A DNA stretch of 64,000 nt, taken from positions 434,001 through 498,000 of the forward strand of contig NZ_JANHAW010000001.1 of NCBI RefSeq assembly GCF_024464595.1, read 5' to 3'. Shown here in pieces: positions 24,930 through 34,340 of the stretch (position 1 is its first letter; each line of letters starts with the position of its first letter). The notes under the pieces were generated by a model that worked only from the letters and a program-made list of their open reading frames with translations, was not told where the DNA came from and searched no databases. This DNA comes from Halobellus litoreus. Its GTDB lineage: Archaea; Halobacteriota; Halobacteria; Halobacteriales; Haloferacaceae. The position numbers and the translations under genes are program-made.

Positions 24930-26179
24930 GAGACCACCTCCCCGAAGGCGTCGAGGGCGGACTTGCCGCCGACGACGAGGAGGTCGTCGCCGGCGGCGAC
25001 CGACCGCGTTCCGCGTGGCGCGACCGACCACGACCCGTCGTGTCTGATCGCGAGCACCACCACGCCGTGGACGTCGCGGAGACCGGTCTCGCCGAGCGTG
25101 GCTCCCGCCAACTCGCTCTTCGCCCCGACCGTGAACCGACGGAACCGCTTGCCGGTCCGTCGGAGCAGTCCGACCAACTCGAACTCGCGTCGGCTCCCTC
25201 GGGACGTCACGATCAGCCTGACGTCGTCGGCTCCGAGGAGCGTCGTCGCCGGTTGTCGAGCGAGCGCGAGCGTGACTCGCGCGGGACCGCCCGTCGCCGT
25301 CGAGGCGGTCGTCTCTGCCGCGTTGGCCCTGGATTCGGCCGACTCGCCGCCGTCGGGTTCGGCGATCGGCGGCGTGCCGGCGTCGACAGCCGTCGCGGCC
25401 GACGCCGCCTCGCCGTCCTCGACGACGCCGAGCAGCCGCGCGTCGAACCGCTCGCCGTCGGCGAGGGCCGCCACCTCGTCGCCGCGTGCCGCTCCCGTCG
25501 GGACGAGCCCGTCGACTGACACCGCCCGCTCGCCCGGCTTGAGGTGTTTCGAGAGCCCGCTCGTCGGCGGCGCCGCGGAAACCGTGGCCCGGGCGCGCTC
25601 GTCGAGCGTCACCGACACCTCGACGAGGTCGTACTCGGTTCTGAGCGCGGCCGCGACTCGCGACTCCAGTTCGACGAGCGGGAGATCAGCCGGAAAGGTC
25701 CACGTCTCGGCGCGGATCGCCTCCCGCAGCGCCGCCGGGAGCGGCGGGTAGCCCTCGAGGTCGCCCACGTCACCGACGACGGTTATTTTGACCTGGCCGC
25801 GACCGCCGACCAGTTCGACGACGTCAGCCGAGAGCGTCCGCTTCGTGAGCTCGCGGAGGCTCATCCGACGGGGCAGCGACGCGCCCATCTTGTCGCCCTG
25901 CCCGTGGGCGTACAGCGTTCCCATCAGGACGACGAGCAGCGCGACCGTGAGGCGCAACTGGTTCGCGGAGCCGGTGAGCGACGGGTCCGCGAGCGCCAGG
26001 AGTCCGCCGTTGAGGCCGGCGATCATCACCCCCAGACCGACGACGCCGAGCCCGGGAATCGTGATTCCGGTGAAGTACTTGAACCCGAACCCGAGCAGCC
26101 AGGCGATGAGCGCCGGAACGAGTCCGGTCAGCACGCCGAGGTAGAGACCGTAGAGGATTTCGACGGGGAGCGATGCCAT
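24926..26179 (-). CDS. Membrane-anchored TrkA-C domain protein, paralogue of the next gene
   Basis: 417 residues. Hydrophobic helices at about 8-28, 38-64 and 76-92, then soluble segments. The C-terminal TrkA-C domain is FTVGAKSELAGATLGETGLRDVHGVVVLAIRHDGSWSVAPRGTRSVAAGDDLLVVGG. An Ala/Glu/Ser-rich linker lies around 270-300. The layout matches its downstream neighbour, so the pair likely arose by duplication and may assemble together. The ligand of the RCK_C domains is unknown. Confidence 0.85.
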   Translation of the reverse strand: MASLPVEILYGLYLGVLTGLVPALIAWLLGFGFKYFTGITIPGLGVVGLGVMIAGLNGGLLALADPSLTGSANQLRLTVALLVVLMGTLYAHGQGDKMGASLPRRMSLRELTKRTLSADVVELVGGRGQVKITVVGDVGDLEGYPPLPAALREAIRAETWTFPADLPLVELESRVAAALRTEYDLVEVSVTLDERARATVSAAPPTSGLSKHLKPGERAVSVDGLVPTGAARGDEVAALADGERFDARLLGVVEDGEAASAATAVDAGTPPIAEPDGGESAESRANAAETTASTATGGPARVTLALARQPATTLLGADDVRLIVTSRGSRREFELVGLLRRTGKRFRRFTVGAKSELAGATLGETGLRDVHGVVVLAIRHDGSWSVAPRGTRSVAAGDDLLVVGGKSALDAFGEVVS

Positions 26180-26367
26180 CGACGGCTACTCTCGGGGAGG
26201 CGATTTACAGTTGTCGCTCGCACGCCCGGGACGAGTCCTCCAGACACTCGTCACCTCGTTGGCGGCGACTTCCCTCGCGTCACGTCTTGGACGTCCGAGA
26301 CGAGGCAGCGCGGTCGCACCGGAGCGATTCAGCCGCGCCGACGGGTGGTCAAGACCCGACGACCCGG

Positions 26368-27306
26368 TCAGGGGGACAGTTCGTCGAGCGCGCGGGCCCG
26401 TTCGAGGTCGGATTGGACCGCGCCCCAGTCGACGGGTGGTTCGACCCCGTCGAGCGAGCGCGCAAACGCGTCGATCCGGTCGCCGTACGCCTCCGTCCAC
26501 GCCGGGTCGCCGGCGTCGTCGAGCGCGTTCCGTACCGATTCGGCTCGCGATTCGAGTTCGTTCAACCGGCCCCGAAGCTCCTCGTCCCAGTGTTCGCCCG
26601 CGACGCCGTCCCGGTCGGCCATCTCGCGAAGGTCGGCGAGTTCGCCCCGCAGATCCCGTAGCAACACCGGGAGCAGTTCGACCCGCAACGACGCGTCGAG
26701 CCAGGATTCGGCGTCCTCGTGATCACCCCGGGCCGCTTCGAGCGAGTCGGCCACGGCGTCGACGTCCTCCTCGAACGCGCGGCGTCTGCGCTCGTGGGAG
26801 TCGAGCCACCGCTCGAAGTCTTCGAGATTCAGTTGCAGTTCGTCGGCCCGCCGCTGTGGCTCCTGAATTTCGGTGGCGATCCGCCGGAGTTCGACGACCG
26901 ACTCGTAGACCGCGTCGGGGTCGTCCGCGGGAGTCGAGATCTCTCGGAGCGCCGAGCCGAGCCGTTCCACCCGGGCCGCTGCCGCGTCGAGCGTGGACTG
27001 ATACCCTTCTAAGCGCGACGCGACGACGTCGAGGTCCCGCACCCCGTCGGCGGCCGCCGTCGCGTCGTCGAGCGCCGACCCGGCGAGTTCGACGCGGGTC
27101 TCCGCCGTCGCCAGGCGCTTCGCGACGTCCGAGACGGTCGAATCGATGCCGTCGCGCGTTACGCGGTCGTCCGTCGTGACGTGATCGAGGAGCGACCGCA
27201 CCTCGTCGGGGTCGCGGGTCGGGTCCGCGGCGACGATCGCCTCCACCGCCTCCTCGGTCGACAGTCCCACGAGCGCTCGGTCGCCGTCCACTCGGTTCGA
27301 ACTCAT
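26368..27306 (-). CDS. Acidic coiled-coil protein of unknown function
   Basis: 312 residues, strongly acidic. The N-terminus LSTEEAVEAIVAADPTRDPDEVRSLLDHV resembles a small helical DNA- or protein-binding domain. The rest is a continuous predicted coiled coil with Arg/Glu/Leu heptads. No membrane segment or catalytic motif. Similar proteins are sometimes called halo transducer-like, but no transducer features are seen here. A 175-bp promoter region separates it from the divergent pstS gene. Confidence 0.72.
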   Translation of the reverse strand: MSSNRVDGDRALVGLSTEEAVEAIVAADPTRDPDEVRSLLDHVTTDDRVTRDGIDSTVSDVAKRLATAETRVELAGSALDDATAAADGVRDLDVVASRLEGYQSTLDAAAARVERLGSALREISTPADDPDAVYESVVELRRIATEIQEPQRRADELQLNLEDFERWLDSHERRRRAFEEDVDAVADSLEAARGDHEDAESWLDASLRVELLPVLLRDLRGELADLREMADRDGVAGEHWDEELRGRLNELESRAESVRNALDDAGDPAWTEAYGDRIDAFARSLDGVEPPVDWGAVQSDLERARALDELSP

Positions 27307-27346
27307 CGTTCGCCCGCTGTCGCCGGGACGGTTTGCGTCCTGCTAT

Positions 27347-27449
27347 TAGGTGTCTATAGATCTATAGAGCGCTCGCGTTCGATCATTCTGGTACGTCCGG
27401 ATACGACACGTCACTATCGGACGGTACCACCGTAGACACCTATTATAAA
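27347..27449. promoter_or_regulatory. Divergent promoter with dyads upstream of the pst operon
   Basis: A 10-bp inverted repeat has arms TAGGTGTCTA (27347-27356) and TAGACACCTA (27433-27442). The downstream arm overlaps an AT-rich box TATTATAA (27441-27448), which lies 35-42 nt before the pstS ATG. A separate 16-bp perfect palindrome TCTATAGATCTATAGA covers 27353-27368. The paired arms are 76 bp apart, allowing looping. This is the expected place for phosphate-dependent control; the binding protein is not known, though the AbrB-PhoU protein encoded downstream is a candidate. Confidence 0.6.
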
Positions 27450-27482
27450 CCGCTTTTATCCGATCACGGGTGGGTCCAGTTG

Positions 27483-28697
27483 ATGACGCGCGAATCAGAG
27501 CGCCTCGGAGACCGCGTATCACGTCGGGAATTCCTCGTTGCCTCGGGGACGGTGGGAGTCGCCGGCCTCGCCGGTTGCGGTGGCTCACAGGGTGGATCGA
27601 ACACGGAGTCGGCGTCCGGCGGGGACGGCGGGGGCGGCGAGAGCACGCCGACGCAGTCCCAGTCTGGCTCCTCGGGCGGGGACGGAAGCGGCGTCGATAC
27701 CTCCCTCCTCAACGCGGAGGGTTCGTCGACGGTCTACCCGATCTCGAACAAGGGCAGTTCCTACTGGAACTCCAACGCGCCGCCGAGCGACGGCGAGTAC
27801 TGGGGCTCCAACGACGAGAGCACCGTGCCCGGCTGGGAGGCACTTGGCGAGCCGGACATGCTCATCGCGGACTACTTCGCGAGCCAGGCCGGCTTCGAGC
27901 CGTCGGGGCAGCGTTCGGACCCGCCGTTCCCGACGACGGTCGGCCTCTCGCACTCGGGCACCGGCTGTGAGGCCGTCGTCGACGGGCTCGTCGACATCGG
28001 TAACTCCTCGGGACCGATCACGGCCGAACTCGACTGGAGCGAGGAGCGCCGGGACGAGGAGGTCGTCGACCACGTCGTCGGCCGCGACGGCCAGCCGGTC
28101 GTCGTCAGCGGTGACGTCTCGGACGCCGGAGTCACCCAGCTCACCGGCGAACAGGTCCGGGCCATCTTCCAGGGCGAGGTCGAAAACTGGAACGAACTCG
28201 ACGGGGTTGATTACGACCAGGAACTGTTCGTAATCGGCCGCGCCGAGGGCTCCGGGACGGACACCGCGTTCCGACTCAATATGCTCGGTGACGCCGACGC
28301 GGCGATGGACGTCGACACCCGACAGGGACAGAACCAGCAGGTCGCCCAGCTCGTCTCGCAGAACGACGGCGCCATCGCGTACATGGCGCTCGCCTTCACG
28401 AGCGACCAGGTCCGACCGATTGGGATCGACTTCGAGGGGACGCTCTACGAGCCCGACCGCGACGCGGAGAACACCATCTTCGACAGCGAGTACCCGCTCA
28501 ACCGCGACCTCCACATGTACACGAAGATCACGGAGGACACGCCGAGCGGAACGGACCAGCGCGAGGCCGCGTTCATGAATATGTTCCTGACCGAGTTCGG
28601 GCAGACGGTGTTCGTCGAGGACGTCAACTACATCCCCCTCCCGACCGCGGACATCGAGGCCGAGCGGGAGAAACTGAGCGACTGGATCGACTACTGA
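27483..28697 (+). CDS. pstS: Phosphate ABC transporter substrate-binding lipoprotein PstS
   Basis: 404 residues from the ATG at 27483 (a TTG 3 bp earlier is in frame but not needed). The N-terminus has a twin-arginine motif (SRREFLVASG) and a lipobox-like end (GVAGLAGC) so the protein is exported folded and anchored by lipid. A Gly/Ser-rich linker follows. Phosphate-binding features include AEGSSTVYPI near residue 80 and EGSGTDTAFR near 255. First gene of the operon; pstC starts 67 bp downstream. Confidence 0.93.
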   Translation: MTRESERLGDRVSRREFLVASGTVGVAGLAGCGGSQGGSNTESASGGDGGGGESTPTQSQSGSSGGDGSGVDTSLLNAEGSSTVYPISNKGSSYWNSNAPPSDGEYWGSNDESTVPGWEALGEPDMLIADYFASQAGFEPSGQRSDPPFPTTVGLSHSGTGCEAVVDGLVDIGNSSGPITAELDWSEERRDEEVVDHVVGRDGQPVVVSGDVSDAGVTQLTGEQVRAIFQGEVENWNELDGVDYDQELFVIGRAEGSGTDTAFRLNMLGDADAAMDVDTRQGQNQQVAQLVSQNDGAIAYMALAFTSDQVRPIGIDFEGTLYEPDRDAENTIFDSEYPLNRDLHMYTKITEDTPSGTDQREAAFMNMFLTEFGQTVFVEDVNYIPLPTADIEAEREKLSDWIDY

Positions 28698-28764
28698 GCC
28701 CCCGGGCTCGGTTGCGGGACCGCGGTTCGCGACGCAGCACGCGGTCGGCCATATTTGATACCAA

Positions 28765-29907
28765 ATGTCATTCATTACAACTCTCATCGAACGCGGACGA
28801 TCGGGACCCCGGACGGTCGCTCGGCAGCAGGGCCGACGGGCGCGCGACTTCGTCGACGAGACGGAACCCGAGGCGCTTGCGGTCGTGGCGGTCGTCGCGC
28901 TCTCGCTCGTCGCCGCGCTCGTCGGCTTCCTGCTCGTCTCGGCGCTGACCGTCGTTCCCCTCGCGGCGTTCGTCGTCGCCACCGTCTACGGCTGGTTCCG
29001 CCATCAGGAGGTGACGGCGCGCATCCTGACGCTGACCACGACCGTCTCGACGCTCTTAATCCTGGGACTCATCATCGTGTTCATCTTCCTGGAGTCGATC
29101 CCGGTCGTCCGTTACGAGAGCGCGACCGTGTTCGGCGTGAGCGTGCCGGGGCTCCGGCTGTTCGTCCAGACGCGCTGGGACGCCGTCAGCGACCCCATCA
29201 GGTTCTCTATGGTCCCGATGATCCACGGGACGGTGATGGTGACTCTCATCGCGACGGCGGTGGCCGCCCCCCTGGGAGTCTCCGCCGCGCTCTTCCTCTC
29301 GGAGATCGCCCCCGCACCCGTCCGGGAGGTCGTCAAGCCCGGTGTCGAGATCCTCGCGGGCATCCCCTCGATCGTCTACGGGTTCATCGGGTTCACCATT
29401 CTGAGTCCGTGGGCCTCCGATCAGTTCCGGCTCACGGGACAGGGAACGTACCTCTTCGTCGGGATCGTCGTCGGACTGATGGCGCTGCCGACGGTCGTCT
29501 CCGTCGCCGAGGACGCGCTGTCGAGCGTGCCGGAGTCGATCAAGAGCGGTTCGCTCGCGGTCGGGACGACCGACTGGCAGACGATGACGTCGATCACGCT
29601 CCCGGCGGCCTTCTCGGGCGTCTCCGCCGCGGTCCTCCTCGGCGTGGGGCGCGCCATCGGCGAGACGATGGCCGCGACGGTGATGCTGAAGGGAGTGCCG
29701 CGGCTCACCGATCCGCTGTACAACGTCTTCTACGGCCAGGAGACCCTCACGTCGATCATCGCCCGCAACTACGGCGACGCGGACGGCCTCCAGATGGACG
29801 CGCTGTTCATCGCCGGGGTCATCCTCTTCATCACCGTCCTGTTCATCTCGATCGGGTCGCAGTACATCGAGTGGCGGATGAAGCGGCAGTTCGGAGGTGA
29901 CGTCTGA
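28765..29907 (+). CDS. pstC: Phosphate ABC transporter permease PstC
   Basis: 380 residues with about seven hydrophobic helices. The EAA-type cytoplasmic loop that docks to PstB is visible as SLAVGTTDWQTMTSITLPAAFSGV followed by GVGRAIGETMA. EILAGIPSIVYGF is the usual PstC permease signature. An ATTTG-N4-CAAAT dyad (28753-28766) overlaps the start codon. It is coupled to pstA: stop and start overlap by one base. Confidence 0.93.
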   Translation: MSFITTLIERGRSGPRTVARQQGRRARDFVDETEPEALAVVAVVALSLVAALVGFLLVSALTVVPLAAFVVATVYGWFRHQEVTARILTLTTTVSTLLILGLIIVFIFLESIPVVRYESATVFGVSVPGLRLFVQTRWDAVSDPIRFSMVPMIHGTVMVTLIATAVAAPLGVSAALFLSEIAPAPVREVVKPGVEILAGIPSIVYGFIGFTILSPWASDQFRLTGQGTYLFVGIVVGLMALPTVVSVAEDALSSVPESIKSGSLAVGTTDWQTMTSITLPAAFSGVSAAVLLGVGRAIGETMAATVMLKGVPRLTDPLYNVFYGQETLTSIIARNYGDADGLQMDALFIAGVILFITVLFISIGSQYIEWRMKRQFGGDV

Positions 29908-31541
29908 TGGCCGGCGCGACGCGATCGTCGCTCGTCAATCAGGAGACCTCCGGAACCGACCTCGCGGCCGCGGCGGCGATCGGCCTCTCGACGGTCCTGT
30001 TCGTCCTGTCGATCGCCTCGCTCGCGGAACAGGTGTCGATCACCGGCTCGATCGCCGGCCTCCCGACGGTGACGCTGCTCGGCGGGCTCCTCGTCCTCCT
30101 CGGGGTGGCCGTCGCGTCCTTCGGCGTGGGATCGCGGCTCGGATACGTCGAGACGAACGCGGACCACAGCGCCGGCCTGATCGCGGCCGTCGCCGCCGGA
30201 GTCCCCTGGTTCCTGATCAGCGGCGGGTTCGCCTCGGAGACGCTCGGACTCGGCCCCGTCGCCGGCGTCGCCGCCGCCGTCCTGATGGGCGGTGCCGCCT
30301 TCGCGGCGACGGCGTTCCCGCGCGAGGACGTCGGCTCGACCGTCCCGATCGGCGCACTGTCGATCGTCACCGGCCTCGTGTTCCTGACGAGCGTCCTGGG
30401 CCCCGAGTGGGTGTGGGACCTCGGCTGGGAGCAGACCGCGTCGCTGACGGCCGAGTTCGTCATCCCGGTGCTGACGCTCCTGAACGCGATGTACGCGGGC
30501 TGGGCGGCGGCGAAGGCCTACGGGGGATTCGGCGCTCGCGGCCGACACGTGGGAGCGTACGTGCTCGTCTACCTGAACGCGCTCTCGATCGTGGCCTTCC
30601 TGTTCGTCCTCGTCGCGTTCACGGTCGTGCGGGGCATCCCGGGACTCCTCACCGGCGCCGAGTTCGGGTGGGGCGTCGGTCCGGGGACGACGGTCGGAGT
30701 GGGCGGGTTCGGCGTCACGCTGTCGTTGCCGTTCTCCGTGCCGTTCGTGATGAACGGGGTCGCGTTGCTGAACGACTTCCAGGGCGTCCTGCCCGCGATC
30801 GTCGGGACGATCTGGCTGGTCGTCGGCGCGGTCCTGTTCGCGGTGCCGCTGGGAATCGGGGCGGCGATCTTCCTGACGGAGTACGCCGAACAGGGGCCGT
30901 TCACGCAGGTCGTCGAGATCGCGACCAACGGCCTCTGGAGCACCCCGAGCATCGTCTTCGGCCTCTTCGGCTTCGCGTTCCTGATTCCCCGGTTCGGCAA
31001 CAGCAAGTCGCTGCTCGCGGGGATGCTGACGCTCGGCTTCATGCTCTTGCCCCTGGTCCTCATCACGAGTCGCGAGGCGATGATCTCGGTCCCCGACGAG
31101 TACCGCGACGCCAGCGCGGCCCTCGGCGTCTCGAAGTGGCAGACGATCCGGAGCGTCGTGCTGCCGGCGGCGCTCCCCGGCGTCGTGACCGGGGTGATCC
31201 TCGGCGTCGGGCGGATCGCCGGCGAGACGGCACCCATCCTGCTGACGATGGCGGGCGGGACCTTCGTTCCCGGTGGCCAGACGGTCGACGTGATCGGCGG
31301 GTTCGAGTTCGTCGCCTCGCCGCCGTTCGTGACGAACCCCGAACTGCTTCAGGCGACATCGGCCCTCCCGTACCAACTGTTCGCGCTCATCACCGCGGGA
31401 GTCGGACTCGGCGAAAACGTCGCGAACCCGGAGGAGTTCCGGTGGGCGACGGCGCTGATCCTGCTCGTCGTGGTGCTATCGTTCTACGCGGTGGGAATCG
31501 CGACGCGGTACTACTTCCGGAGGAAACTGAGCTATGAGTGA
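29907..31541 (+). CDS. pstA: Phosphate ABC transporter permease PstA with N-terminal extension
   Basis: 544 residues, much longer than bacterial PstA (about 300). The first about 220 residues add five or more predicted helices. The conserved permease part follows: [28 protein letters not shown], and the PstB-docking loop [25 protein letters not shown] with [15 protein letters not shown]. The extension's function is unknown. The stop overlaps pstB by 8 bp. Confidence 0.92.
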   Translation: MAGATRSSLVNQETSGTDLAAAAAIGLSTVLFVLSIASLAEQVSITGSIAGLPTVTLLGGLLVLLGVAVASFGVGSRLGYVETNADHSAGLIAAVAAGVPWFLISGGFASETLGLGPVAGVAAAVLMGGAAFAATAFPREDVGSTVPIGALSIVTGLVFLTSVLGPEWVWDLGWEQTASLTAEFVIPVLTLLNAMYAGWAAAKAYGGFGARGRHVGAYVLVYLNALSIVAFLFVLVAFTVVRGIPGLLTGAEFGWGVGPGTTVGVGGFGVTLSLPFSVPFVMNGVALLNDFQGVLPAIVGTIWLVVGAVLFAVPLGIGAAIFLTEYAEQGPFTQVVEIATNGLWSTPSIVFGLFGFAFLIPRFGNSKSLLAGMLTLGFMLLPLVLITSREAMISVPDEYRDASAALGVSKWQTIRSVVLPAALPGVVTGVILGVGRIAGETAPILLTMAGGTFVPGGQTVDVIGGFEFVASPPFVTNPELLQATSALPYQLFALITAGVGLGENVANPEEFRWATALILLVVVLSFYAVGIATRYYFRRKLSYE

Positions 31542-32457
31542 AATCGAACCCACAGAGCAGACCCAGACGCAGACGGACGCGGGGTCGACCCGGCCGCTCC
31601 AGACGACGAGCGGCGAATCGGACGAACAGCTACACGAGGAGTGGACCGACCACCACTTCGACGGCGAGACGAAACTCGCGGTCGAGGACCTCGACGTCCA
31701 CTACGGCGACGATCACGCCCTCAAGGACGTCTCGATGGAGATCCCCGAAAAGAGCGTGACGGCCCTCATCGGCCCCTCGGGGTGCGGGAAGTCGACGTAC
31801 CTCCGGTGTCTCAATCGGATGAACGACCGTATCAAGTCCGCGCGCATCGACGGGTCGGTCCGGCTCGACGGACAGGAGATCTACCAGGACGGCGTCGACC
31901 TGGTCGAACTCCGCAAGCGCGTCGGGATGGTGTTCCAGTCGCCGAACCCGTTCCCGAAGTCGATCCGGGCCAACATCTCCTACGGCCCGCGGAAACACGG
32001 CGACATCGACACGAGCCTCCTCGCTCGACTGTCCGGCCGGAGCGACGAGGAGGCAGAAGAGCGACTCGTCAAGCGATCACTCAAGCAAGCGGCGCTCTGG
32101 GACGAGGTCAACGACCGCCTCGACGACAACGCGCTCGGCCTCTCGGGGGGCCAACAACAGCGGCTCTGCATCGCCAGGGCGCTGGCGACGGACCCCGAGG
32201 TCCTTCTGATGGACGAACCCGCCTCCGCGCTGGACCCGATCGCCACCTCGAAGATCGAGGAGCTCATCCACGAGCTCTCCAGGCAGTACACTGTCGTCAT
32301 CGTCACCCACAACATGCAACAGGCCGAGCGCATCTCCGATCAGACGGCGGTCTTCCTGACCGGCGGGAAACTGGTCGAGTACGGCGACACCGACCAGATC
32401 TTCGAGAACCCGCGGAGTCAACGCGTCGAGGACTACATCAGCGGAAAGTTCGGCTGA
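31534..32457 (+). CDS. pstB: Phosphate ABC transporter ATPase PstB
   Basis: 307 residues. An acidic Gln/Thr-rich N-terminal 45 residues precede the ATPase. Walker [10 protein letters not shown] (80-88), the ABC signature LSGGQQQR, Walker [13 protein letters not shown] and the switch His in [14 protein letters not shown] are all present. It drives import of phosphate through PstC-PstA. The AbrB-PhoU gene follows 160 bp later. Confidence 0.95.
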   Translation: MSEIEPTEQTQTQTDAGSTRPLQTTSGESDEQLHEEWTDHHFDGETKLAVEDLDVHYGDDHALKDVSMEIPEKSVTALIGPSGCGKSTYLRCLNRMNDRIKSARIDGSVRLDGQEIYQDGVDLVELRKRVGMVFQSPNPFPKSIRANISYGPRKHGDIDTSLLARLSGRSDEEAEERLVKRSLKQAALWDEVNDRLDDNALGLSGGQQQRLCIARALATDPEVLLMDEPASALDPIATSKIEELIHELSRQYTVVIVTHNMQQAERISDQTAVFLTGGKLVEYGDTDQIFENPRSQRVEDYISGKFG

Positions 32458-32617
32458 TCGGAGAGCCGAAGCGATGACGGACGGTCGCGGTCGAGCGGCG
32501 TCGTGACGCCGTCGACCGAGTCGGACCCGCACGGCCGGGGGTCGAAACCGCACCCTCCGAGCGGATCCGGCGCCGGAGTACTATCGAACTACTCGCGGAC
32601 GATAGCGGAGCTAACGG

Positions 32618-33682
32618 ATGGAGACACGCAAAATACAACAGGTAAGCAAGGGAACGTTCACGGTTTCTCTCCCGCGCGAGTGGGCCCGGGAGAACGGGCT
32701 CTCCGCGGGCGACGTCGTGCACGTGCACGCCTCTCTCGACGGAACCCTGGTGGTCCAGCCCGCCGACGACGAAACGGCGAACATCGATCTCGCGGTCTGC
32801 GACGAGTCACCGGAACAGCTGGCCCGTCTGCTCCGGACCGCGTACGTCCTCGGGGCCCTCAGGATCCGGGTCTCGGCGGAAGATGGGTTCACCGAACGTC
32901 AACGGACATCGCTGCGGGCCACCGTACGGACGCTGTCGGGGATGGCGATCGACGAAGAGTCGGAGACGGGTCTCACCACCAAGAACGTCATCGACTCCGA
33001 GCAGGTATCGATCCGACAGTCGGTTCGCCACCTCCAGTTCGTCGCGCTGTCGCGGCACCGCGAAGCGACGGAGGCGCTACTCGGCACCGACAGCGCGCGG
33101 ACGACCCAGTCGGACGACGCGCGTGGCGATCGGCTGGCGATGCTGGTCGAGCGGTACTTCGTCAGGAGCCTCTCCCGTCTGGACGCGATCGATAAACTCG
33201 GCGAGGACCGAGCGGACCTCTTCAGTTTCTTCAGAGTGGCGGACGAACTGGCACAGATCGCCTCCTGCGGGGACAGGATCGCGGCCGTCGCACTCGCACT
33301 CGAGGAACCGCTCTGTGACCGGCGTGACGACGCCGTCGCCGCCGAGATCGAGGCCGCGGCGATCGACGCGCGCGAGGCCGCCGAGACCGCCGCCGAGTCG
33401 GTCTTCGACCAGAACCCCGACGACATCTGGTCGGTGCTGCAGACGTGTGACGCCGTCCGCGAGACGCTCGACGAACTCGAGCGTCGGCTGTTCGAATCAT
33501 CCGAGGGGAACTACGAGCCCGTCCGCGCACTCTCGGCCGTTCGGCGCACGGCCGACTGCGCGGCGTCGATCGCTTCTATCGGTCTCAGACGCGGCATACA
33601 GCGGGACCGATTCGAGGCGAGTCGGGTCGCCGAGGCGAGGACCGAAGACGGGTCCGCGGTCCCCTCGAACGCGGACAACTGA
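32618..33682 (+). CDS. phoU: AbrB-PhoU fusion regulator
   Basis: 354 residues. The first about 45 residues are a swapped-hairpin AbrB-like DNA-binding domain (TRKIQQVSKGTFTVSLPREWARENGLSAGDVV). The remainder is PhoU-like three-helix-bundle repeat, with VERYFVRSLSRLDAIDKLGE and CAASIASIGLRRGIQ as helices. Bacterial PhoU has no DNA-binding domain, so a direct transcription role is suggested by the fusion. Position after pstSCAB points to phosphate control; the palindromes upstream of pstS are its possible target. Confidence 0.9.
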   Translation: METRKIQQVSKGTFTVSLPREWARENGLSAGDVVHVHASLDGTLVVQPADDETANIDLAVCDESPEQLARLLRTAYVLGALRIRVSAEDGFTERQRTSLRATVRTLSGMAIDEESETGLTTKNVIDSEQVSIRQSVRHLQFVALSRHREATEALLGTDSARTTQSDDARGDRLAMLVERYFVRSLSRLDAIDKLGEDRADLFSFFRVADELAQIASCGDRIAAVALALEEPLCDRRDDAVAAEIEAAAIDAREAAETAAESVFDQNPDDIWSVLQTCDAVRETLDELERRLFESSEGNYEPVRALSAVRRTADCAASIASIGLRRGIQRDRFEASRVAEARTEDGSAVPSNADN

Positions 33683-33750
33683 GACGAGCACGGGAAACGA
33701 GACGAACGCGAACCGCTGAGACGAGTGCGGATAACTGAGACGAACGTGGG
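33675..33750. repeat. Tandem repeat of four 16-20 bp units
   Basis: Units at 33675-33694, 33695-33710 (shortened), 33711-33730 and 33731-33750. The common core is CTGAGACGAACG or a close variant. The first unit covers the last codons and stop of the AbrB-PhoU gene. Confidence 0.7.
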
Positions 33751-34340
33751 CACTGGCATTCTCGTCGCGTCGCGGGTGACATAGTGACGTTCGTTCCGAC
33801 GCTTCGGAGGCGGGGTCGCGGTCGCGAGTGCTCCGCGGCGCCGGAGACGATGCGACGGAAGCACTATATATCCGTCAGAACCGATCGTTCGGCTATCCGG
33901 CGCACGGAGCGCTACGTCACGCTCTTAGCAGCAGCTATGTATTCGGCCGCGAATTACGTAGCCGAGCGATGAGCAGTCTCCCCCGCGCTCCCGACGACGG
34001 CGACAGTCGCCGATCGCGACGGTCGAGCACTCGATCGATGGAATGCCCGACGACAGCGACCCCGAAGGCGGACTCCCGCCGAACGGCGCCCGACCTTCGA
34101 CTGTCGATCGCCGAAGGCGATCAGGGGACGGATCGCGGCACCGTCCACCCTCCGGGACTGACCGGCATCGAGCGAATGGAGACGTGGCTCTCGGTGGACC
34201 TCTCGGCGGTCGTCGACCTCGCGGCCTGGCGATGAGGCGGTTCCCGTCGCGCGACGAGCGCCCCGTCGGGTGCGGGGACTGACCAACAGGCGCTCCCCCG
34301 AGTGCGAGGTTCTTAAGTCGATGACGCGGGAGGAAGAGGT
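33683..34340. other. 658-bp region without a convincing gene
   Basis: Besides the 20-bp repeat it contains a clear TATA-like box GCACTATATATCC (33861-33873) with no coding sequence of normal haloarchaeal codon use behind it, so a small RNA or a decayed gene is possible. A second AT box GTTCTTAAG (34309-34317) lies 24-32 nt before the channel gene ATG. Short open frames in both directions have shuffled codon bias and no domain. Confidence 0.5.

Noticed and set aside
33828-34235. 135-codon open frame after the AbrB-PhoU gene
   Set aside because: The translation is Arg/Ser-rich without acidic bias or domain, unlike real genes in this window.
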